This document shows, in pieces, positions 1 through 6,500 of a DNA stretch of 11,923 nucleotides. This DNA comes from Methanobacteriaceae archaeon (lineage in GTDB: Archaea > Methanobacteriota > Methanobacteria > Methanobacteriales > Methanobacteriaceae): NCBI GenBank assembly GCA_030693105.1, contig JAUYBK010000174.1, forward strand, positions 1-11,923, read 5' to 3'. Under the pieces are notes generated by a model. That model ran no database searches and was not told where the DNA came from. It saw only the letters and a list, made by a program, of their open reading frames with translations. Each line of letters starts with the position of its first letter. Positions within the stretch are counted from its first letter, which is position 1. The position numbers and the translations under genes are program-made.

Positions 1-10
1 CCATGGTGCT

Positions 11-43
11 CATAATTTAACCTTCTTATATGATTTATATGAT
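11..43 (-). promoter_or_regulatory. possible promoter/start of a gene leaving the left edge
   Basis: On the minus strand two tandem copies of the 9-mer ATCATATAA (26-43) look like TATA boxes. They are followed by an AAGGTT ribosome-binding-like site (19-24) and, five bases further on, an ATG (11-13) reading M-S-T-M into the edge. This is compatible with a leftward gene starting here, but only four codons are visible, so neither the gene nor its product can be confirmed. Confidence 0.22.
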
Positions 44-154
44 CAGTTGTGAGTATAGATACGCTGTGCATGATTAATAGTTTTGGATATCATTAAGTTT
101 AAAAAAAATTCTATTTTTAAAAAAAACAGCTAAAGGGTAGGCATACCTATTTTC

Positions 155-208
155 AAAAAAAAAATTAAAATAGGGATTAAATCCCCAAAACTAAAACAAA
201 GAAAAAAA
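155..208 (-). terminator. oligo-T termination region of the histone gene
   Basis: Read on the minus strand, the DNA just past the histone stop carries a T7 run (202-208), an inverted repeat GGGATT-A-AATCCC (173-185) and then a T10 run (155-164). Archaeal RNA polymerase terminates at oligo-T stretches on the non-template strand, so two successive T runs flanking a small hairpin are a credible strong terminator for an abundantly expressed histone gene. The assignment is by pattern only. Confidence 0.55.
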
Positions 209-217
209 GGAAGATAA

Positions 218-479
<262 letters not shown>

Positions 480-551
480 ATGGTCTTCTGGGCAAGTGTA
501 AACCTCCTACTCACTGGGCAGATGAGATCATCATATAACCAAAACTTTTAA

Positions 552-564
552 GGTTACTGTAACC
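552..564. promoter_or_regulatory. perfect 13-bp palindrome at cofH promoter, putative operator
   Basis: GGTTAC-T-GTAACC is a perfect inverted repeat ending 13 bases before the cofH ATG. TATA-like stretches lie just upstream (ATATAA near 533-538 and CTTTTAA near 544-550), so the palindrome would cover the transcription start region, a usual place for an archaeal repressor site. A ribosome-binding-like AGGA follows at 568-571. The regulator and the actual promoter are unknown. Confidence 0.4.
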
Positions 565-577
565 AATAGGAATTCTT

Positions 578-1693
578 ATGTATAAGAGTCTGGAGATTGA
601 CCCCCAGATAGAGGGTATACTAGAAAAAGCTTTTAAAGGCCGTATTTCATCAGATGAAGCTCTTAAACTAATGAAAACTAGTGGTGATGATTTTCATGCT
701 TTGATGTTTAGTGCGGATTTGATGCAAAAAGATTTAGTGGGGGACCGGGTCACCTACATTCGCAACTGGAACATTAACTTTACCAATATATGCAGCGGGA
801 CTTGTGGGTTCTGTGCATTCCGCAAAGACCAGAGAGAAGATGGAGCATACTTCCTTTCAGTTGAAGAAATAGTTCGAAGAGCCAAAAAAGCTACCGAAAA
901 AGGAGCAGTAGAAGTATGTATCCAGGGCGGACTCCATCCCGATGTTGACGCCTACTTTTACAGGGACATAATAAAGGGAGTAAAAGAAGAACTACCCGAA
1001 CTGCACATCCACGCCTTTTCACCCATGGAAATTTACTACGGGTCCCAACAGGCTGACTTATCCCAAAAAGAAACCTTTAAAATGTTAAAAGAAGCAGGAT
1101 GGGGGTCCATGCCTGGTACCGCAGCTGAGATACTAAATGATGAGGTGCGGAAGATTATCTGTCCGGGTAAACTCTCCACTTCAGAATGGGTGGAGGTAAT
1201 TGAGAACGCCCATCGTACTGGTATTCCCACTACCTGCACCATGATGTACGGCCACGTGGAAACCACAGAACACCGGGTGGAGCACTTGGAAATACTTAGG
1301 AGAATACAGGAAAAAACTGGTGGCTTCACCGAATTCGTACCCCTCACCTTCATGCACCATAACGCCCCCCTCTACCAGGAAGGTATATCAAAAGCTGGTA
1401 CCACTGGTACGGAGGATTTGAAGATATATGCCGTTTCTAGGTTGATGTTCGGTGATTTATTACATAACATACAAGTTTCATGGGTTAAACTGGGCTTAAA
1501 ATTCGCCCAGGTTTGTCTGTCGGCTGGGGCCAACGATTTGGGTGGTACTTTGGGTGAGGAGAATATTTCAAGATCCGCTGGGGCCCAGCATGGTGTTTAT
1601 ACGCCCCCCTCTGAGCTGCGAAGGATAATAAATGATTTGGGTAGGGTACCTGCCGAGCGGGATACTTTGTATAAGGAGTTTCAGGAGTTTTGA
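578..1693 (+). CDS. cofH: CofH, 5-amino-6-(D-ribitylamino)uracil--L-tyrosine 4-hydroxyphenyl transferase (FO synthase subunit 2)
   Basis: Radical SAM enzyme of coenzyme F420 biosynthesis. It joins the 4-hydroxybenzyl moiety of tyrosine to 5-amino-6-ribitylaminouracil, and the product is cyclised by CofG to the deazaflavin FO. The 371 residues fit the family length. The CX3CX2C cluster motif is C72-SGT-C76-GF-C79, inside the CofH-type context NINFTNICSGTCGFCAFRK, and the GGLHPD and HAFSPMEI motifs further on are typical of CofH rather than CofG. A C-terminal block with GGTLGEENISRSAGA is also family-like. The ATG at 578 has an AGGA six bases upstream. It is a single-gene unit; cofG is not in the window. 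It runs convergently into the cyclophilin-like gene with only 35 bases between the two stops. Confidence 0.93.
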   Translation: MYKSLEIDPQIEGILEKAFKGRISSDEALKLMKTSGDDFHALMFSADLMQKDLVGDRVTYIRNWNINFTNICSGTCGFCAFRKDQREDGAYFLSVEEIVRRAKKATEKGAVEVCIQGGLHPDVDAYFYRDIIKGVKEELPELHIHAFSPMEIYYGSQQADLSQKETFKMLKEAGWGSMPGTAAEILNDEVRKIICPGKLSTSEWVEVIENAHRTGIPTTCTMMYGHVETTEHRVEHLEILRRIQEKTGGFTEFVPLTFMHHNAPLYQEGISKAGTTGTEDLKIYAVSRLMFGDLLHNIQVSWVKLGLKFAQVCLSAGANDLGGTLGEENISRSAGAQHGVYTPPSELRRIINDLGRVPAERDTLYKEFQEF

Positions 1694-1728
1694 TGCCGTT
1701 TTTGAGATCGTTGGGGGTGAATAATTCG

Positions 1729-2085
1729 TTAAGTTGTTATTGTTTTAATTAGAATGGAATCTCCCTCTTCCACTTCTTTAAAGAGCTCCAAATTTTCAGT
1801 CACCTTCCCAATGTGATTTACCTCCGAGGCCGGCTGTGAATCACCGTAGAATATGCAGAAAGCATAACCGGGAGGCCAGTAGGACAGATCACCCTTTTCT
1901 GATGAAGGAGATGGATTTTCGTATGCAGAGACCATCGGTATGGTTAAGTAAACTTCTTCCTGCCACTTTATGGCCTCGCCCTCTAAGGGGAGAATATCAT
2001 ATATTTTGTCTGCAGTTTCGGGATTGCGGTGGTCCAAGACGGCTTTTGCCACTCCTTTGCCCACTACTTCAATTTCAATTTTCAT
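1729..2085 (-). CDS. cyclophilin-like fold protein (COG2164-type), function unknown
   Basis: A 118-residue cytosolic protein of the small cyclophilin-like family (Cyclophil_like, COG2164; TM1367 is a structural representative). Family hallmarks visible are a start of MKIEIEV, KWQEEVYLTIPM in the first half, then DLSYWPPGYAFCIFYGDSQPA and VNHIGKV, and a final GDSILIKTI. These proteins have a cyclophilin-like barrel, but peptidyl-prolyl isomerase activity is not established for them. The ATG at 2083-2085 is preferred over one nine codons upstream because it has a GGAG site six bases before it (2092-2095), and the alternative has none. It lies 45 bases downstream of deoC on the same strand, so it is probably the last gene of the elp3-deoC transcript. 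Confidence 0.85.
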   Translation of the reverse strand: MKIEIEVVGKGVAKAVLDHRNPETADKIYDILPLEGEAIKWQEEVYLTIPMVSAYENPSPSSEKGDLSYWPPGYAFCIFYGDSQPASEVNHIGKVTENLELFKEVEEGDSILIKTITT

Positions 2086-2130
2086 GTTGTGCTCCGGGGT
2101 TGACATTTTCATTCTAAAAAATTTTACATT

Positions 2131-2790
2131 CTAAGAAATTTCTTTCATAATCTGGGTGCCAGAAGAAGTTCCCAGTCGGGTGGCTCCCGCATCGATCATG
2201 GATAGAGCAGTCTCCAGGTCCCGGATACCCCCCGCTGCTTTGATCTCCATCTGGGGCTTTATGTTTTCCTTCATGAGTTTAACGTCTTCGACGGTGGCGC
2301 CACTGGTCCCAATTCCGGTGGAGGTTTTTACGAAGTGAGCTCCTGCTTTTTCGGCGATGTGGCAGGCCCGAGCTTTTTCTTCACGTTTTAAAAGTCCAGT
2401 TTCCAGTATTACCTTCACGGTTTTTCCACCGGCGGCCACTACCACTTTCCTTATATCGTGGTATACCAGGTTTTCATCGCCAGAATGAAGTGCACCCAAG
2501 TTAAGTACCATGTCCAACTCGTCTGCCCCATTTTTTATGGCGTCTTCCACTTCAAAAGCCTTGGAATCGGGAGTTTGAACTCCAAAAGGAAAACCGATAA
2601 CGGTACAAACTCCTACTGAGCTGTTTTTCAGGAGTTTACTGGCCAGGGCGGTTTGGGTGGGTGTGACGCACACATTTCTAAATCCGTACTCTTGTGCCTC
2701 GCGGCATAATTTTTCTATATCTAGGGTGGTGGCATCCCGGGCCACGTTGGTATGGTCTATTTTTTGGGCTAATTCCTGGGTATCTATCAA
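2131..2790 (-). CDS. deoC: deoxyribose-phosphate aldolase (DeoC), TTG start
   Basis: Class I aldolase (EC 4.1.2.4) that cleaves 2-deoxy-D-ribose 5-phosphate to glyceraldehyde 3-phosphate and acetaldehyde; in archaea it links pentose and deoxynucleoside carbon to central metabolism. The 219 residues form the expected TIM barrel. The catalytic set is visible: D93 in ELDMVLN, the Schiff-base K155 in FVKTSTG, and K184 in EIKAAGGI, followed by a phosphate-binding end RLGTSSGT. The start is a TTG at 2788-2790, chosen because an AGGTTT-type strong site (GGAGGT, 2797-2802) sits six bases upstream and no ATG lies near the family N-terminus. It follows elp3 by only 18 bases, and its ribosome-binding site fills that gap, so it is almost certainly co-transcribed with elp3. 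Confidence 0.95.
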   Translation of the reverse strand: MIDTQELAQKIDHTNVARDATTLDIEKLCREAQEYGFRNVCVTPTQTALASKLLKNSSVGVCTVIGFPFGVQTPDSKAFEVEDAIKNGADELDMVLNLGALHSGDENLVYHDIRKVVVAAGGKTVKVILETGLLKREEKARACHIAEKAGAHFVKTSTGIGTSGATVEDVKLMKENIKPQMEIKAAGGIRDLETALSMIDAGATRLGTSSGTQIMKEIS

Positions 2791-2808
2791 TTTAAAACCT
2801 CCAATTTT

Positions 2809-4437
2809 TTAATCAAGTGATTTAAACATGTAAATACCTTCTTTCTGGTAACCTAACTTTCGGTAGTAGTTACGCACTCCAATACCGCTGTTGATGAGAA
2901 TTTTATTTTTATCAAATTCTTCCCGGGCTATTAGCTGGGCTTCGGCAAGAAGTTTCTCTCCGTAGCCGCGGTGCTGCCACAGTTTATCTTCTTTTTTTCC
3001 TAATGGTATCATGGGGCCATAAACATGCAGTTCACGCACTATAGCAGTTTTATCAGTTACTTCTACTCGATGAGCATCTTCAGATGGTATGCGCAGTCTT
3101 AGGAAACCCAAAAGCACGTGATTTTTTGGGTCTTCGGTGGAGATGAAAATCTCCCTTCCGCTTGATGCGTCATATTCTTCTCTCATTATCTTCACCCGGT
3201 CCGGATTAGGGTATATTCCTCGTGAAGCCTGGTGACCTACTTCCCGGCACCTTATACACTGGCACTGCATATGGCCTTCTTCTAATTTACGGTAAACCAG
3301 TTCTCCCAAGTTGGACTTTTTAACGCCGGCTTTTATTAGGGGAGATGGAATATCCCGCTGGATGCGCATGGTACGCACCCATTTGGGCAGAATCTTCTTT
3401 ATCTCCACTATTAAATTCACAGCTTCCTCGGTGGTGTAGGGATGGTATTCTCCTCTCTTCCACATATGGTACAACTGGGAACCCTTGGTCACCAGACAGG
3501 GATAAATTTTCAGCATGTCCGGCTGGAACTGTTCATCCTGAAAGAGGCGTTTGAATATGCGCAGGTCTCTTTTTTCATCAGAAAATAGTCCCGGCATCAG
3601 ATGCATGGCTACTTTTATCCCTGAATCACGAAGGGTCTGGTTGGCTTCCACCACGTCCTCCATCCGGTGTCCTCGTTCCATTCGGTGGTAAATGAAGTTG
3701 TAAATGGTTTGAACACCCAGTTCCACCCTAGTCACCCCCATCTGGAGCATGCGGTCCACGTCCTGAATTTTAGAATAGTCTGGCCGGGTTTCAAAGGTCA
3801 TGCCAACACAGCGCACCTTTGATTTTTCGTTATTCAGCTGCACGTTCTTTAAATATTTGAAACCAGTGGGAACTTCCAGTTCTTGCTGTTCTTTTTCCAC
3901 GTTTAGGGGGGCTTCTCTATTTCCAAAGTCGTTCATAGCCTCCAGAGAACGGGTAACAAACCATTCCTGGAAGCAAAGCGGTTGGGCTGCAAAGGTTCCT
4001 CCCATTATGATAAGTTCTACCTTATCTAAATGGTGGCCAATGCTGCCTAACTGAAACAGACGATTGTAAACCTGTCGGTAGGGATGAAATTCAAACATTC
4101 TGGCCCTTAAAGCTGCTGGTTCTTCTCCGGTGTAACTGGGAGGAGCGATATCGCTTTCTGGACAGTAAAAACATCTCCCGTGGGGGCACTGGTGCGGGGG
4201 ACACATAACGGCCACCACTGCCACTCCGGATATGGTGCGGGTGGGTTTTTTCTTTAAAAGATAAGATATTTTCTTTTTTTCCTCTTCGGTGGTGTCTTTA
4301 AGGATGGAGGAGTTGCTGGGGAATTTTTTAAGCTGGAATTTCCGGCAAACTTCTAACTTTATTTTTTGCAAGTCTTTCCTGTTTTTTATCTTTCCTTTTA
4401 GGATTTCTTCAATGATGTATCGGTTGGTTTCTGCCAT
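2809..4437 (-). CDS. elp3: Elp3, tRNA uridine(34) acetyltransferase (radical SAM + GNAT)
   Basis: The archaeal single-subunit Elp3 (EC 2.3.1.311), which uses acetyl-CoA and SAM to form the carboxymethyl group on the wobble uridine (cm5U34) of tRNAs. The 542 residues show, in order: a basic N-terminal tRNA-binding region (1-65); the radical SAM domain with C79, C84, C89 and C92 (CPPHQCPHGRCFYC) and MGGTF at 145-149; a zinc-binding CQCIRC (C392, C394, C397); and a GNAT domain (about 430-542) with acetyl-CoA loop QHRGYG (488-493) and VRNYYRKLGY near the end. All key motifs are intact. The ATG at 4435-4437 has AGGAGT six bases upstream (4444-4449). It is the first gene of an apparent elp3-deoC-cyclophilin-like operon. 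Confidence 0.95.
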   Translation of the reverse strand: MAETNRYIIEEILKGKIKNRKDLQKIKLEVCRKFQLKKFPSNSSILKDTTEEEKKKISYLLKKKPTRTISGVAVVAVMCPPHQCPHGRCFYCPESDIAPPSYTGEEPAALRARMFEFHPYRQVYNRLFQLGSIGHHLDKVELIIMGGTFAAQPLCFQEWFVTRSLEAMNDFGNREAPLNVEKEQQELEVPTGFKYLKNVQLNNEKSKVRCVGMTFETRPDYSKIQDVDRMLQMGVTRVELGVQTIYNFIYHRMERGHRMEDVVEANQTLRDSGIKVAMHLMPGLFSDEKRDLRIFKRLFQDEQFQPDMLKIYPCLVTKGSQLYHMWKRGEYHPYTTEEAVNLIVEIKKILPKWVRTMRIQRDIPSPLIKAGVKKSNLGELVYRKLEEGHMQCQCIRCREVGHQASRGIYPNPDRVKIMREEYDASSGREIFISTEDPKNHVLLGFLRLRIPSEDAHRVEVTDKTAIVRELHVYGPMIPLGKKEDKLWQHRGYGEKLLAEAQLIAREEFDKNKILINSGIGVRNYYRKLGYQKEGIYMFKSLD

Positions 4438-4525
4438 CTTAATACTCCTATTGGCCGTTACCTTTGTTAAACACCAAATTATTCATTAATCTGATTTTGA
4501 AATAATACAAAAATTATCAGGAGAA

Positions 4526-4681
4526 ATGGAAATACGACTCCACTATCTTGGATATGGTGAACCTACGCATTTTGATAATTCATTCCTGTTTCTATTTTCT
4601 ATTCTAAACCTAATAATCATTTGTAACTGGTGGGAACTATTGCCCCGGGGATGGTTTTTATCATTATACAACACTTATTAA
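4526..4681 (+). CDS. doubtful small ORF, 51 residues with a hydrophobic segment
   Basis: An ATG at 4526 opens a 51-codon frame closed by TAA at 4679-4681, in the otherwise empty region between elp3 and the PRC-barrel gene. Residues 19-34 (FLFLFSILNLIIICNW) are hydrophobic enough for one membrane segment. An AGGAG lies only two bases before the ATG, too close for efficient initiation. No homology is recognised, and the ORF ends just before the TATA box of the next gene. It could equally be chance in AT-rich DNA. Confidence 0.18.
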   Translation: MEIRLHYLGYGEPTHFDNSFLFLFSILNLIIICNWWELLPRGWFLSLYNTY

Positions 4682-4691
4682 CGTAATCTAA

Positions 4692-4730
4692 AAAAATATA
4701 TACTGATTAGAATAAAAAAAATAATGAGGT
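4692..4730 (+). promoter_or_regulatory. promoter and ribosome-binding site of the PRC-barrel operon
   Basis: A TATA element (AAAAATATATAC, 4692-4703) stands about 24 bases before the expected start of transcription near 4722. It is followed by a GAGGT ribosome-binding site (4726-4730) six bases upstream of the ATG at 4737. The leader would be about 15 bases. Confidence 0.5.
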
Positions 4731-4736
4731 ATCAAG

Positions 4737-5015
4737 ATGAAGGTCAGCGAATTTTTAGGAAAAAAAGTCTTGGATAAAAAGGCAGTTGAAATAGGGAAAG
4801 TTTCTGATGTTGATGTTGATGCTATACAGGGGGTAATGGGCACCATAACCATATCTTCTGGTGATTTTAGCCTTACTAAGAGCGAGTTTGAGGTCACCAA
4901 CCAGGACATTGACCAGGTGGGAGATTACGTACTATTGAAGATTGAAAAGGCTGAACTGGAAATAAGGTCGGAATCTGCTCAAAATTCTGAAAAAAAGAAT
5001 TTAAAACTTAAATAG
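4737..5015 (+). CDS. PRC-barrel domain protein
   Basis: A 92-residue cytosolic protein consisting of one PRC-barrel (about residues 1-72) and a short charged tail. The N-terminal pattern MKVSEFLGKKVLDKKAVEIG followed by KVSDVDVD is the standard PRC-barrel opening strand pair, and the domain ends with GDYVLLKIE. Stand-alone PRC-barrel proteins are common in methanogens and are thought to bind proteins or RNA (the domain is shared with RimM and photosynthetic reaction-centre H subunits), but no specific role is known for this one. It has its own TATA box and GAGGT site. The DUF2098-like gene follows after 12 bases, so the two form a probable two-gene operon. Confidence 0.85.
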   Translation: MKVSEFLGKKVLDKKAVEIGKVSDVDVDAIQGVMGTITISSGDFSLTKSEFEVTNQDIDQVGDYVLLKIEKAELEIRSESAQNSEKKNLKLK

Positions 5016-5027
5016 ACAGGTGAGGGC

Positions 5028-5369
5028 ATGCAAATAATGGATCCCCGGGGTAAAAACATACTTAAAGGAGTTCAAGTACGCTATACTGGTACCGGGACAG
5101 CGGGAGAAGTGTTAGATGTTCGTGAAGATCCCGAGGGTAAGTGGGCCAAGATGGACAGCACTGCTATGTGGTATAATACCAGATTCCTGGAAGTATTGAA
5201 ACCAGAAGAATATCAAAGAGTAAAACGCAGAGAAACTCTAAAAGAGAGAGTTAAATCAGCTGAAGAAGTAGATAAAGAGGCAGTGGCCCGTAAGACTATG
5301 GAAAGCATGAAAAAGAAAATTGGGGAAGACGTTGACATGAGCAATGAGCTATGTGACGGCGGAGGATAA
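5028..5369 (+). CDS. DUF2098-like archaeal protein
   Basis: A 113-residue soluble protein resembling DUF2098, a family of uncharacterised, mainly methanogen proteins. The recognisable part is a small beta-rich domain (about residues 8-60): GVQVRYTGTGTAGEVLDVRE, then KWAKMDSTAMWYNTRFLEVL. It is followed by a highly charged, probably helical region (62-103) rich in Lys, Arg and Glu, and a Cys/Gly tail (ELCDGGG). The beta-rich part reads like an SH3/KOW-type barrel, but that is inference. The ATG at 5028 overlaps an AGGTGAGG site (5018-5025); an ATG three codons later is a possible alternative. It follows the PRC-barrel gene by 12 bases, and two adjacent small barrel proteins may act together. 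Confidence 0.7.
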   Translation: MQIMDPRGKNILKGVQVRYTGTGTAGEVLDVREDPEGKWAKMDSTAMWYNTRFLEVLKPEEYQRVKRRETLKERVKSAEEVDKEAVARKTMESMKKKIGEDVDMSNELCDGGG

Positions 5370-5395
5370 CTTCTCTCTTTTCTATTTTATTTATA
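5370..5395 (+). terminator. pyrimidine/T-rich termination stretch after the DUF2098-like gene
   Basis: Directly after the TAA stop comes a pyrimidine tract with repeated T runs (CTCTCTTTTCTATTTTATTT). There is no hairpin, but archaeal termination needs only T-rich non-template sequence. A new promoter follows at 5423-5437, consistent with a transcript end here. Confidence 0.4.
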
Positions 5396-5422
5396 TGAAT
5401 TTAATCGTACTATTTTTTAAGT

Positions 5423-5437
5423 GAGAAATTTATAATT
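5423..5437 (+). promoter_or_regulatory. BRE/TATA promoter of the small membrane protein gene
   Basis: GAGAAA followed by TTTATAATT is a good archaeal BRE/TATA pair. It predicts a transcript start near 5455-5458, about 18 bases before the ATG at 5474 and about 50 bases before the TTG at 5508. The spacing favours 5474 as the original start of this gene. Confidence 0.45.
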
Positions 5438-5473
5438 ATTTTTTACAAATTAGCTACCTATTGGTCTGGAATA

Positions 5474-5527
5474 ATGGAAGAGAACGAAAAATACTGGTCC
5501 TGGGGTTTTGGGCTTTTTAGGCTTTAA
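5474..5527 (+). other. 5' fragment of the frameshifted small membrane protein gene
   Basis: From the ATG at 5474 the sequence reads MEENEKYWSWGFGLFRL and then stops at 5525-5527. The first 12 codons are probably the true N-terminus of the protein encoded in the next frame. Skipping one base in the run GGGGTTTTGGG (5502-5512) joins them to give a W-S-W-G-F-G-F-L-G-F-N-G-F sequence and an uninterrupted protein of 74 residues ending at 5699. The promoter spacing also fits this ATG. Confidence 0.5.
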
Positions 5528-5699
5528 CGGATTTAGACAGGCCGATCCATGGCAGTTTTTCCTTTTTTGTAACTTTGGGCTGTTCATATTTTTCGTTTAT
5601 AAATACAACTACAATGCCATTATTTACCTGGCCCTGTTGGGAGTTTTCATTGGTCTGTTGTGGGGGTCAATGGGAGGTTTAGGCTTTATAAGTCTTTAA
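5508..5699 (+). CDS. small two-TM membrane protein (DUF3796-like), probably lacking its N-terminus through a +1 frameshift
   Basis: As sequenced, the only start in this frame is a TTG at 5508, without a ribosome-binding site, giving 63 residues. The N-terminal L-G-F-L-G-F-N-G-F repeat and the following DPWQFFLF recall the LGFLGF-type small membrane proteins of the DUF3796 kind. Two hydrophobic segments are visible (about residues 16-31 and 36-58), so it is an integral membrane protein; no function is known. The upstream ATG at 5474 in another frame supplies a plausible N-terminus (see the separate entry). The alternatives are an assembly error in homopolymer-rich DNA, a real inactivating mutation, or a genuine TTG start. 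It stands alone, between the DUF2098-like gene and the PsbP-like gene. Confidence 0.55.
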   Translation: MGFLGFNGFRQADPWQFFLFCNFGLFIFFVYKYNYNAIIYLALLGVFIGLLWGSMGGLGFISL

Positions 5700-5733
5700 T
5701 TCTATGTATTTAAACTAGAATGACACCATAACT

Positions 5734-5771
5734 TAATGTTTTAGCATTATGTGGACGTTTACCGATTTTTT
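5734..5771 (+). terminator. weak hairpin plus T run after the small membrane protein gene
   Basis: A five-base stem TAATG/CATTA with loop TTTTAG (5734-5749) is followed by a T6 run (5766-5771). This may end the small membrane protein transcript. Apart from this and the next promoter, the AT-rich interval 5700-5946 shows nothing recognisable. Confidence 0.25.
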
Positions 5772-5893
5772 ATGATAAAAATGTCTCTTTTAATTTTAAA
5801 TTCTTTAAAGTAGTTTAAAACTAAAATAATTGGATAAATTTATACTTAATTTAGTTAAAATAGTTATTTGTCTGTTAAATTGTCAATGGCCTT

Positions 5894-5944
5894 TAGAAAA
5901 GATTATATACATCCCTTCATAAAAATATTATAAACAAGGTGATA
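5894..5944 (+). promoter_or_regulatory. promoter and ribosome-binding site of the PsbP-like gene
   Basis: TAGAAAAGA followed by TTATATAC (5894-5910) is a good BRE/TATA pair, predicting transcription from about 5930. AGGTGAT (5938-5944), a full match to the archaeal anti-Shine-Dalgarno, lies just before the ATG at 5947. Confidence 0.6.
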
Positions 5945-5946
5945 AA

Positions 5947-6462
5947 ATGGACAAAGAACGTTTCCTTTTACCGGGTATAATAATAATTGTATTGTTGGTC
6001 ATTTTGGTGCTGCTTTTATCTTTCACAGGAAACAGCACATTTAAAACTGGCAATGTGTCTTTTGAATATCCCAACTCCTGGGCTCAGGAACAGGCCGTAG
6101 GTAACTTTAATGATCAGTCACTTTACTCCGCTGTAACCCTAAAAAAAGATTTCCAAACAAATAATCAGACTCAAACTGCATATATCATATTCCAAATGCA
6201 AACTACCACCCAAGGAGTTATCCAGCTACCCAGCACCGGAACCATAGTAACCAACACCACTAACTCCACCGTGGCCAGCACCAATATTGGGGACTTAAAA
6301 GCAACCCAGGTAGGTAATCTTGGTCCGGACGTGGCTCAGAAAGTAACCATCATTCAAAAAGGAAATTTCTACTATACTCTGCAGTACATATGTCCAACTT
6401 CGGGTCTAAATCAGACTACTGAAGCTTATAACATGATATTGAGTAGTTTAAGCTTGGATTAA
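5947..6462 (+). CDS. membrane-anchored extracellular PsbP-like protein
   Basis: A 171-residue protein with one N-terminal membrane anchor (about residues 7-27, IIIIVLLVILVLLL) and the remainder outside the cell. The VSFEYPNSW motif at 37-45 and the end of the protein (FYYTLQYICP, then a helix EAYNMILSSL) match the PsbP-like/DUF1795-like fold found in many methanobacterial surface proteins of unknown role. The exported domain carries six N-X-S/T sequons (N29, N36, N73, N103, N106, N155), consistent with AglB-type N-glycosylation. It has its own promoter and a very strong AGGTGAT site. The DUF308-like gene follows after 38 bases, so they may form an envelope-related pair. The family assignment is moderate; topology is the firmer statement. 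Confidence 0.75.
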   Translation: MDKERFLLPGIIIIVLLVILVLLLSFTGNSTFKTGNVSFEYPNSWAQEQAVGNFNDQSLYSAVTLKKDFQTNNQTQTAYIIFQMQTTTQGVIQLPSTGTIVTNTTNSTVASTNIGDLKATQVGNLGPDVAQKVTIIQKGNFYYTLQYICPTSGLNQTTEAYNMILSSLSLD

Positions 6463-6500
6463 ACTTCTAAACTTGTTTAAATAGTTAGAGAGGTTTTAAC

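Noticed and set aside
31..78. Fifteen-codon plus-strand ORF near the left edge
   Set aside because: Very short, no ribosome-binding site, AT-rich context and no recognisable product.
1396..1409. Inverted repeat GGTACC-AC-TGGTAC inside cofH
   Set aside because: It lies in well-conserved coding sequence and arises from Gly-Thr-Thr-Gly-Thr codons; no regulatory context.
4530..4546. Similarity to the phage T7 promoter (AATACGACTCCACTAT)
   Set aside because: It has one extra base relative to the T7 core and lacks the GGG start, and no phage genes are nearby; a chance match, which also falls inside a possible codon frame.
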